From contig NC_085138.1 in assembly GCF_035046485.1 (NCBI RefSeq), forward strand, positions 88,771,228 to 88,835,227: 64,000 nucleotides of DNA, given 5' to 3'. Each line of letters begins with the position of its first letter. Position 1 is the first letter of the stretch. A program made the position numbers and the translations under genes. Of the stretch, positions 55,060 through 64,000 are shown in pieces. Under the pieces are notes generated by a model. That model was not told the DNA's origin, ran no database searches, and worked only from the letters and a program-made list of their open reading frames with translations. The DNA is from Aedes albopictus (taxonomy: Eukaryota; Arthropoda; Insecta; Diptera; Culicidae).

Positions 55060-56600
55060 AAGCACATAGTACAGTTAGTTCTGCTTCGGAGGACGATTAT
55101 GGAACGGTTTGATGCAGATCGCCTGCGAAGGCTTCGTTTCTATTCCCCAAATCAGCATCAGAAAACGCTCCCAATAGTGTAGCATCCTCCTACTTTCGAT
55201 AGACGAGCTCAACATCTAGAGTCCCTTTCATGTATCTGAGAATCTGCTTCAAGTAGTTCCAGTATTTGTCGCTAGGGCAAATGATTGAATTAATAGATAG
55301 CAACCGACAGATCCATCCTTGTAGCCAAACTTCTCCGCCAATCGAGGGAATTTGAAGTTCTATGCACGCGGAGATTGCTTCTAACAGCATAGGGTCCGAT
55401 TCAGCCGGCACACAAGTCCGGTCATTTCCTACGCAAATCAGTCTGGCTGTGCCATATAAATCTCCTCTGACAGCTCAACGTTTAAGAACGCGGTCTACCC
55501 GATCGGTTGTGACCAATAGCACTGTCCGTGAGCTGTCCATCTTTGATGCGAAAGAGTAGATTTCGGTACAATCAAAGCCTCTCTTTTGACTGATTCCTCT
55601 CGCCACCAGACGGGCTTTGTATTATGCCAGACTACTGGCATCGCCACGCTCTTTCCGCAATACCCATTTGCACGACAACACCAAGCGTCCCTCCGGTTTC
55701 TTCACGAGCGTTTAGTGTTGTTCCGCTCACTTTCGTCTTCGAACGCAGCCTTCCATTCATTCCAATCATCGCCGCATTCGACCAGATCCGCTGTGGTTTC
55801 CTACCAGTAGCTTCCTCTACTTCTTGCTCTGCAGACCCTTCTCCCTGTTCAAAACTTTCAAACTCGCCGTCCGATTGTTCTTCTTTCGGTAATTTCAGTT
55901 CATCACCTGAAGCTTCTCTCTCTTCTTCGTTGGTAGAAATACAAACTACTTGCTCCACAGGTAGGCTCTCCTTCACGAGCCGGGTCTTCTCTTCTACGAA
56001 GTCAACATCACTCGTGACCACGATCTGCCTTTTTCAGTGGATTCCACACTCTGTATCCGTTGAGGCTGTACTCCCTTCCGCTCCAGACTTTGGAGTCCAG
56101 CTGCTGCCGTAGTTCATCCGGAGCATATGGACGAACATTTTACAGCCAAAATCTCTCACGTCCGATACGTTAGGCTTTCGGAACTCCCGTCGCTCATATG
56201 GAGTTGACTTCGTGCTCAGCGCATTCGTCGGCCTACGGTTGGCAAGAAAAGCTGCCGTCAGCACAGCTTGTCCCCAGATACGCTTATCGACTCGGGAAGC
56301 CTCCATCATAGGCTTGGCTTTCTCGACGAGCATTTCTTGATTCAGCCGTTCGATCAGCCCAATAGAATAACCAGCCACAGAAGTCCAATGTCGCGACTGT
56401 TCGTGGGACTAACATCTAGTTTGCTGGGCGGTTTGTACGGGACGGTCCATTCTAGTGGAACTCCCTTACCCCTGCAGATCTTAAGGAATCGGTTATTTTT
56501 ATATTCTCCTCCGTTGTCGCACTGGAGTCGGAAAATCGTCTGCCCGAATTTTGCCGTGGCTCAGGTCAACCTGGTCCTTTCACTGCATCACCAACAGGTG
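55060..56600 (-). pseudogene. Copia-type retrotransposon, integrase to RNase H region, decayed
   Basis: Minus-strand order: QCDNGGEYK with an integrase Asp (about 56550-56500); GLIERLNQ with the integrase Glu, and NRRPTNALSTKSTPYERREF (56378-56034). An acidic linker follows (56021-55750). Early reverse transcriptase sequence reads in broken frames (KSTLSHQRWTAHGQ, EEIYMAQPDL; about 55580-55440), then YWNYLKQILRYMKGTLDVEL (about 55290-55210) from the start of RNase H. The YVDD part of the reverse transcriptase is deleted between the last two. Frameshifts and stops make it dead. The gag half of the same element lies at 58136-59040 across the Gypsy insertion. Confidence 0.82.
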
Positions 56601-58135
56601 TGAAAATCTCCACGGTTTACTTTTAGTTCGGTTTTCTAATCAAGTGACTAGTGATAGTGAGTCGTGCTATGTGTTCGAAGATAGATATTCTACATCTTTC
56701 GGATGGAGAGCTCGACTTCGAGCTGCAGTTGAGGAACGAGGATCAGTAGAAGTGGACAAAAAGAGAGATGACAAGCAAGTTGCGCGAGTATATTGAAAAG
56801 GAGAGGATCAACGTGGAGATGCCCATAATTGCGGACTACGTCATCAACCAAGAAGACCATATATGACATTGCCAAACGAATACCTCAATGATCGGATCAA
56901 AATGGGTCTAGAACAAGAAGATGCCCTAGAGTTGACTATCTGCAAGAGCAAGCTACTGCATTACAGGGCACGACTTCGAATGATTACCGACAAAAACCTA
57001 TTAAAGATACGTTGCCAAACTAGAAGAGGTTATTGAGCAGTCAGTGTTCAAGATCAACGACTTCTTCGTAGGTACGATCATGCTGGATGGGATTCCGACC
57101 AAAAAGGTTCCTGAGGACAACGAAGCTATACTACCAGACGACGCAGAAGTGCTACAGCGCCTAAGAACGCGCAGTTACAATCCAGCGTTAAATCGGAAAC
57201 AGGAAGTCGCACAAAAAAAACAACAGGCATCCGCACAACAACAACTGCGACATCTACAACAACAAGAAATCATACTTCAGAAGCAAATCGAGCTGCAGCG
57301 AGTTCAACAAGAGCAACTGGAAGGAGAAATGAAAATCCAGCGGCAGCTCCACCAGTTAACGCTGCAGCAGGAACAGCAACAGAAGCAATTTCAAAATCCT
57401 GTAGAACCGGGAATACCACAACAGCAAAACGAAGATCAATGACAGCATGGTGCGCATCTGGGAATATCCGGAGCAACGCTCCGAAACCGCAACAACCCGA
57501 ACTAACTGGAACAACGAATCCACCACTACGTGAGTGTATCTGGAAACGCATCAAGACCTGGCATCCCACACGGAAGGAACATCACAAGTAACGCGAACCA
57601 ACTACAAGCGAACATCGCCAATGAAGCATTCCGGTACCCTCAAGTATTGGAGCCACGCCCAGCAAGCAGATTTCACCAGAACCGCATACAGAATTCTCAG
57701 CCAGTCTACAAATGGCCGTTTCAGTACGCAGGTCAGCCGGATACAATACGACTGAGAGAATTCTTAAACATGGTAACTACATATGCAGTAACAGAAGGAG
57801 TTGATGAACCGACACTGCTAAGGTCCATCAAATACCTACCGAAGGACAGCGATCTACAGTGGTATACCCGCTGCTACATGTTCCTACGCGACTGGAACGA
57901 CTTTAAGCTGGATCAGATCAAAAGAGAATTCTTGCCACCGAATTACTCCGAGATCGTGAAGCAAGACCTTTACCTCCAATTCCAAGAACCGAACGCATCA
58001 TTCGCCAACTTCTACCGAGACTTGATCGCTGCATTTAAAATTGTAGATCCATCGTTGCCTGAATTCGAGAAGCTGTTCAAATTGATGTCTAACCTCAACG
58101 CAGACGGTGAAGGAATTGGTTGCAATGTGTCGTGA
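56601..58135 (+). pseudogene. Gypsy-type (Ty3) gag fragment inserted in the Copia relic
   Basis: Plus strand. From 56669 a broken frame reads MCSKIDILHLSDGELDFELQ and, downstream, KLREYIEKERINVEMPIIAD, then NQEDHI. A Gln-rich coiled-coil-like frame follows (57044-57442). The frame 57530-58135 includes KWPFQYAGQPDTIRLREFLN and DLQWYTRC, then FKLDQIKREFLPPNYSEIVK, the capsid-like retrotransposon gag domain. A complete Gag would package the element's RNA in virus-like particles. Stops and frameshifts separate the three parts, and there is no pol and no LTR. Being of opposite strand to the Copia halves on both sides, it is the younger insertion. Confidence 0.8.
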
Positions 58136-59040
58136 TTTCGCGTTTTCCCGATCTTACTGCATACGTCAAAAGAACACAGGACAATACCGACCTGCCTGGA
58201 ACAGAGCAGACAATATCCAACGTTCAATCGTTCAGAAAGGGCAAGTCATGGCAAATACACGTCCATGTATTGTATACGAGTTCGACAAAGAGAACGGTTT
58301 CCTCCTCTGTTTTCCGACGACGCATGATTCACAAACTGTCACGTCCCGATTCAGCCACTTCCGCCTTCAATTTCTGCTGTCCGTTCTGGTCTCTTTGCTT
58401 CTTTCGATCCTAGCTATCCAACTGTTTGTGACCTTCCTTCTTACAGTGAATGCAAGTCTACTTCTCCTTTTTCACCTGTTTCGATCCTGAAAATCAGCTT
58501 CTTCGATCGACGAGTGCGACTGACGATTCCATTTCCCGGTGCTACGTTTCTTCTTCCAGCAGTCGTCATTTCACAAACTCGAGCGCTAGGTTTTCTTCCG
58601 ACATCATCTTGAGTGCCGTCACTACTACGGAATACGCAGAGCCAAGCGCCAGCAGCAGGCGTTCAAATTCTCCGGAGCAGCATCGCTTGCTTCAAGTGGA
58701 TCCGGTTTGCGATGTTGCTGCTACGCTCGGAAACGAGATACAGGACGTTCCAGACATCTTTGGGAAACTGCTTGCCCTGGATGTATTCGAGCTGCGTATC
58801 GTGGATCCTCGACACCAGCAGCGACTTATACCGGCGCTTCTTCTTCATACGCTTCTCGAACTTCTTTGCTTTTGCGATCTTCCCGTCGTTCGTTTCGCTG
58901 TCCTGCACTCTTGTTGCGTACGTCTGGACACACTTCTCGAACTTGTACTCTTCAAGGAATATCAGTATCCGGTACTTCCAGGCAGCAAAGTTCAAGCTGT
59001 CGAACAGCGGCAAAACACAAGCTTCTGATTACTTTTAGAT
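58136..59040 (-). pseudogene. Copia-type retrotransposon, gag region, decayed
   Basis: Minus strand. The N-terminal part, 59013-58663, contains FDSLNFAAWKYRILIFLEEY and later YIQGKQFPKDVWNVL, the Copia-type Gag domain. Nearer the insertion, a zinc-knuckle-like CIHCKKEGHKQLDS occurs at about 58465-58425. It has the first two Cys and the His, but Ser in place of the last Cys, and in-frame stops on both sides. A protease-proximal stretch (EETVLFVELVYNTW) follows to about 58260. It is the 5' half of the element at 55060-56600. No LTR was identified on the right; 59041-59250 shows no recognisable element. Confidence 0.75.
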
Positions 59041-59289
59041 AACAGCACGGTCGGGACCCTATACCTAAAGTGGGGCCCTACAACCTAAAGTGGTTTTGGA
59101 TAGGCCAGGAGGCAATAACTTCCAGAAAACCGCAATCAACTTTGGCAAACGGAGTGTTTTATTTAATAAAACGTGTTTGCACTTTTGACATTTGTTTTGA
59201 TTGTGATTCAGAACAGTGAAGTGGATTTAAGTAGGGGCAAAACAAGATTACGCTCATTGGAGCAGAACAAGGAGGGGGCAAGCTACAGT

Positions 59290-59950
59290 ACGGTAATTAC
59301 TCACAACAGCACTGAGACAATCGACTGGTCCGTTGCCTTGGCCTACCGTGCTGCTTCCAACTTTTAATCTCCTCACGTTTCTCCACCAAGAGACTTTCGT
59401 TTTTATCCCTGTACGTTGCGGATCGTGGCACGAAGACGTTGTGGGATGCATTGAACTTCTGGTAGAGCTTCCTCGCAGACCGCTTCTTCCCGGCTGCGTT
59501 TTTACATACTTCCGAAAGATCAGTACTTCTGGACTGTGGGTCGCACTTATTGATTATGCCAAAGCTGAAGAATCGGTCATGGATCCCCAACCTGCATATT
59601 CTTTCGTCATTCGATGAAAGCTGTTCCCAGTTCGCGTGTGTTGCCGCAGCTCTGGTAGATGGCATGATTACTTTTAATTGTTCGCACCATGGCCATGGCA
59701 TGGGCATGGATCATGTCCAACTCACCTCCTGTAGCGCTACGATGCCGAACTCATGGTGCCCTAGTAGATCGGCGAGTATGCGGGTGATCCCGATGAAGTT
59801 GAGAGATTGGCAACTCTACATACCGAGATTCCAATCGTAAGTCCTTCTTGTTCGCAGGGGTCGTTGCCATATCGGTCTCGGTTCGTAATATCCTGTAGCT
59901 GACGTTCTTCATATCTGGTTGAAAACCACTGCGCTCCGGGTAGTTTAGGT
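59290..59950 (-). pseudogene. RTE-like non-LTR relic, endonuclease and linker with internal deletion
   Basis: The minus strand gives ANWEQLSSNDERICRLGIHD and RFFSFGIIN (endonuclease), then jumps to KLYQKFNASHNVFVPRSATY and RDKNESLLVEKREEIKSWKQ (linker, compare 31439-31800). The remainder of the endonuclease is deleted. The 5' part (59.75-59.90 kb) matches 34.00-34.12 kb. This copy is more diverged than the one at 31-34 kb and is dead. Confidence 0.72.
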
Positions 59951-60885
59951 AAATCATTTCCTACCAGACGAGACGCGACGAACCGGCTGGAGTAACTTCA
60001 CGCATGTACCTACGTTCCCCAATATGTGCGTATGATCCGCGAGCGAACGCGAGTTCAAGGAAATTGGTATAATTTGCTACGCACGTATACCTTCCTAGGT
60101 TGCCAGAATATATTAGAAACTGGTGGCGGTGCGGTGGTTGGGATTTTTTTTTCTTCAGTCTGCTCTTTCAAGGAACCCAGACGGTGGTGCTCAGCTCAAT
60201 TTGTGCGGTTTATTCATTCGGGTTGAAGGTTAAGCGACACGCAGAATAGAAAGAGAGACGTCGGGCGTCGTGCGTTGCGTTGTCATCGTTTTGAAGGGAA
60301 CCTTCCTCAGACAACCGAGGACGCGACGGAGCGAAGGTGGCAAAAAGTGGCGCAATGATATATTTCGCACGTTAAGCAGATTACCGCTCGCATTTGACAA
60401 TATTAAAACTTCTTTGGGGCGCACTTTTGGTTGGATGAGTGTGTGCTAATGTGTGGGAAAAAAACGCTGACAGGAGGAGGCGAGGCTCGCTCTCGTTCTG
60501 GAACTGGAAGTGTGATGAAATATGGGCCGTGGGATTTGTCGGAAGATTACCTGGCATTTCTTCGGCGGGCCATTGTCGCGGTTCAGAAACTGCTACACGA
60601 ACAGTGAACATACACACGGGGATTGCACTTTACAAACACGCCATAAACGGGTTGTTGCGAATTGATGGATGATAATTTGGTGGAACGATTTCGGGGTAAT
60701 CTATCTTTCCGCAGGGACTTCAGCGTGTGGTGTCGTTAGTGAGTTATAAATTTGAATTGGTTGAGGCAACCGGTCGAAAGGTGTAATGATTTAGAAGGTG
60801 GTAAACTTAAAACTGGGAAACTTATCTGGTACTTGTAGTAGTTCATGGAGCAGAAGAGTTCCGGTCATTGGCGGTGTATTGAAAG
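59951..60885. other. Unassigned DNA
   Basis: No recognised gene or element. Short open frames on both strands. Confidence 0.35.
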
Positions 60886-60893
60886 ATATCCAT

Positions 60894-61812
60894 TAGGGCA
60901 GTTCAGACTTTAAACATGTAAAAAATTCAAAGCTCCCATATGATCATTGCAATCCTTGGTGCAAAACTAGAGTCCTGTCAAATTTTCAGCCATTTTGGTG
61001 GTGATTTAATGGTGGCCCCAAAAGCAAAATAGGTTTATATGGGAATTACTATGGAGAATTTAGAAAAAAGGTTCTCCGCGCTGTAGAGCATAAACACATG
61101 GATGAAATCATAGGATCAAAGTCAAATTGAATTCTTCAGACCTCAATGATGAATGTTGCCGAAGACCTCAATTCATTTCGACTCACGAGACAGAAGTTAT
61201 TAAAGAATAATCATCCATGCATGCTTGAACAGAAGACTGCAGCTCAGCCGATACGCTTGACACGCAATCATAGTATGCGTGCTACCTTCTTGCACATCTT
61301 GCAGGACATCGTGTATAAAGATGGGCATGTGAGTGAGAATTTGTTTAATAACTTTTTACCCGATTGTCGAAATAAGTTCAGGTCTTCGGCAACATTCATC
61401 ATTGAGGTCTGAAGAATTTAATTCGGCTTTGACCCTAGGGCCGATTCAAATATGACGTCCATCATTTTTCGGGAATTTCAGACCCCCCCTCTCCCCTCTG
61501 TCACGCTATTTTGTATACCTTATACATGGAGTGTCACACTTTCTCAGACCCCCCCTCCCCCCTAAACGATGGACGTCATATTTGAATGGCCCCCTATGAC
61601 TTCATCCATGTGGTAATGCTCTACAGCGCGGAGAACCTTTTTCGAAAACTCTCCATAGTAATTCCCATATAAACCGATTTTGCTTTTGGGCCACCATTAA
61701 ATCACCACCGAAATGGCTGAAAATTTGACAGGACTCTAGTTTTGTACCAAGGATTGCAATGAACATATGGGAGCTTTGAATTTTTGACATGTTTAAAGTC
61801 TGAACTGCCCTA
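60894..61812. mobile_element. Foldback element with 8-bp target duplication, carrying a nested MITE
   Basis: Ends tagggcagttcagac and gtctgaactgccctagree by inverted pairing and are flanked by atatccat (60886-60893 and 61813-61820). The arms pair over several hundred bases (cattgcaatccttgg / ccaaggattgcaatg; gttctccgcgctgtagagca / tgctctacagcgcggagaac). An 8-bp duplication suggests hAT ancestry. The open frame at 61146-61412 lies in the loop and has no recognised domain. Confidence 0.8.
61438..61592. mobile_element. Small MITE nested in the foldback element
   Basis: gggccgattcaaatatgacg and cgtcatatttgaatggccc form the ends. The right arm of the host element is interrupted exactly here, with ccta (or cta) repeated on both sides. 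Internal ctcagacccccc repeats are present. Confidence 0.75.
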
Positions 61813-61829
61813 ATATCCATCGTGGGCAA

Positions 61830-62383
61830 TAGCCTGCATCGCCTCGACCTGGAGCCAGGTCAACTTTCTGTCTACTACCTTTATGTTCTTGTTGAGGCTG
61901 TGCCGCCATGAGCATGTTAGCCTGCCTCTACTGCGTTAGTCTAACGCTTAACATTTTGTCCGATTCGACCTTTTATCCCTTCGACCTTTTGTCATAGATT
62001 CAATTGCATTAATGGCATATTTTTTGAGGCAGAGACAACCAAACGAGCTGTCAACGCATACTGTTATGGAAATTATTGTACACATGACAACATGTACAAG
62101 ACCATTTTTGTTCGAAAGAAAGTCTCAAAAATCTAGGTCGCAATATAGTTGCCACTGCCTGTTTAGACCACCATCGTATACGTATACCTACAGGTGGCAA
62201 TATTCTTCAAACTCTCCCATTTTGGCACTTTTCTACTCTAAACTGCTACAAAAGGCCCAAAGAGAGGGTTTAAAGTGGATAAAGGCTTAACCATGTTCTG
62301 CTCACTAAACTGTAATTTGATTCAGAAAAGAGTGGATAACTGACACTAATGACACTTTGACACGTATCTGTCAAAGGATAAGC
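61830..62383. other. Unassigned DNA
   Basis: No recognised gene, element or repeat in this interval. Confidence 0.35.
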
Positions 62384-62768
62384 ATTCGCCTTGACGGAGG
62401 CTCTCTGAGAGAATAACGCTGTGCGTGAAAACAATTTTTTTAACATGGGAAAGGATAGGAGCTGCATTTTCAAATGCTTCTAATTCTTTATAGACATTTT
62501 TTTAAGCAAAACGTTCTTAATGTTATCGAATGAGATTTTGATGCGCTATATTATAGACATAACATTGTGATTTAAAAACTTTTTGTCCAAAACCAGTTAT
62601 AGTGTAGCTAATTGAAAGTATATTGCAAAACATTAACACTTTTTTCACTCTAAGGTCCCTAAAATATTTTAGAAGCATTTGAAAATGCAGCTCCTATCCT
62701 TTCCCATGTTAAAAAAATTGTTTTCACGCACAGCGTAATTCTCTCAGAGAGCCTCCGTCAAGGCGAAT
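62384..62768. repeat. Inverted-repeat element, about 100-bp arms
   Basis: attcgccttgacggaggctc continuing through gtgcgtgaaaacaattttt, caaatgc at the left; the reverse complement at the right (62665-62768). Target duplication unclear. Probably a foldback MITE. Confidence 0.7.
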
Positions 62769-63091
62769 AACAGGGAGGAATTCAAAGGTACAAAACGAAT
62801 AACACTCATTCGAGAATTGTGTACTTTTGAACTCAAATTTCACTCTCATCTCACTTTTCATTCGCTCTTTTGCCTACTTCGTTTCGGAGCAATTATTTGC
62901 GCACCGTTCGAGTAACGTTCGCTCTTGGAGCACCAGTCTCTCATATCTCATATTGAGTAATTTGCGTTCTTTTTTTTACCTTATACTGATTGCTGGCGTT
63001 CGAGTGAGCGAGTTAGTTTTCCCAACGAGACGAACCAGCCAAGGGCTGAAAGACACGTTTATAAAGACAATAGCAATGAATTTTCCCATTG

Positions 63092-63268
63092 TGGAGCGGA
63101 CCTGGTGTGATGGTTAGAACACTTGACTATCACGCCGAGGACCTGGGATCGAATCCCACTCCCGACAAACTCGCCAAATGTGAGTTCTTCCTTCGGAAGG
63201 AAAGTAAAGCGTAGGTCCCGAGATGAACTAGCCTAGGGCTAAAAATCTCGTTAATACAGATAAAAAAA
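63092..63268 (+). mobile_element. tRNA-derived SINE, most complete copy of its family here
   Basis: Head ggagcggacctggtgtgatg, B box gggatcgaatccc, body with gagttcttccttcggaagga and ctagcctagggctaaaaatc, and a short A tail. Copies of the same family lie at 25712-25847 and 52699-52847 on the opposite strand. Confidence 0.85.
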
Positions 63269-63429
63269 CCATGCTTGATGGAGGGGCTTTCTTTGTTAAT
63301 ACTGATAAAATTTCCGATAATGAGCATTTCAGTGAAAATTCAGTAGAGAATACCACATGAATCTCTGGAAGAAAGCACTTCCTTAGCTAATGTTATTCTA
63401 CAATTACGACTAGATTAGACTAGACATTT

Positions 63430-64000
63430 TCAAGTAGTATTTCACAGGTCTTTCCAAGGAGTTTCAGGGGGAGTGTTTTTCAAAGGCGTCTCAGATGGTT
63501 TAAGAGGGGTTTTAGGGAGCTTCACGGGCTCTCTCGTGAATTTCGAGGGAGCTTCAGGGGGGGCTACAGAGGCGTTTCAATGCTCTTCAATGTGTTTAAA
63601 GAGCTTTCAGAGGTCTATTAGAGGACTTCTTAGGTTATCGGATTAACTTAAAAGGGGTTTCAAGGGGTTCTAGAAGAATTTCAGGGTGTTTCAAAAGGTT
63701 CAAAGGAGTTGTAGGAGGTTTCACACGGCATTTCAAAAGCTGTATAAGTTTCAGGGCGTTCCAAAAAGTGAAGAGAGATTTTAGAGGGTTTTACAGGCTC
63801 TCAAGTGAGTTTCACGGGTGTTTCAGAGGGCTTTCAGGGGGTTTTACAGGCGTTTCAGGGCTTTTATTGTTTTCTAGGACATTTCTGGGTGTTTCGCGAG
63901 GTTTCAGAGGGATTTTAGTGGGCTGCATTGGCTTTCATGAAGTTTCGGTGAGTTTCAAAGCGTTTCAGGAGTCTTTACATGATTTCATGGAGGTTTTAGG
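63430..64000. repeat. Minisatellite, ggtttcagagg form, runs off the window
   Basis: Units such as agagggttttacaggc and gcgtttcagg, same family and orientation as 19.86 and 24.0 kb. Continues beyond the right edge. Confidence 0.78.

Noticed and set aside
61146..61412. 88-codon frame in the 61-kb foldback element as a possible transposase remnant
   Set aside because: No transposase motif is visible, and most of the frame overlaps the inverted arms.

Overview
The window is repeat-dominated, non-coding insect DNA. It most likely comes from a culicine mosquito of the Aedes type. This rests on family recognition from memory, with no search run: a BEL/Pao element with a PHD finger in its Gag, several tRNA-derived SINEs of Aedes-like type, Penelope-like, RTE-like, Copia and Gypsy fragments, many foldback MITEs, and long degenerate minisatellites. 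I found no host protein-coding gene I would defend, and no rRNA gene, CRISPR array or bacterial-style operon. The only long intact reading frame is the BEL polyprotein.

Layout. 1-7623: near-complete, apparently young BEL/Pao retrotransposon on the minus strand, whose two LTRs differ at one visible base. 7.6-9.9 kb: unassigned DNA with a perfect 97-bp inverted repeat that looks like Penelope terminal sequence. 9.9-12.1 kb: GAAACGCC minisatellite. 12.4-19.7 kb: MITEs, including two members of a family with 14-bp termini and 7-bp target duplications, a palindromic Tc1/mariner-type MITE, a hAT-type foldback element and an RNase H relic. 19.8-25.1 kb: minisatellites and an ATG/GAGAGATGA simple-repeat block. 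27.8-30.5 kb: a 2.7-kb satellite with a 23-bp monomer. 31.4-34.2 kb: an RTE-like non-LTR relic split by a GC-rich insert. 36-42 kb: foldback element, SINE, two Penelope-like fragments and nested hAT MITEs embedded in a GGAATTCCTCC minisatellite.

42.2-44.2 kb: unassigned, partly GC-rich. 44.2-45.5 kb: RTE-like reverse transcriptase relic. 45.6-50.2 kb: TA-target MITEs, minisatellite and another RTE-like relic. 50.4-53.0 kb: SINEs, one nested in another, and a CT microsatellite. 54.1-60.0 kb: RTE-like relic carrying a Harbinger-type MITE, then a decayed Copia element split by a Gypsy gag fragment, then another RTE-like relic. 60.9-61.8 kb: foldback element with a nested MITE. 63.1-64.0 kb: SINE and minisatellite.

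These elements do not form a functional pathway. The window records repeated insertion: insertions within insertions can be ordered from target-site duplications, and inverted-repeat elements are unusually dense. Of the mobile elements only the BEL copy looks competent to move. The best candidates for something undescribed are the 7-bp-duplication MITE family, the 23-bp dyad satellite and the palindromic Penelope termini.
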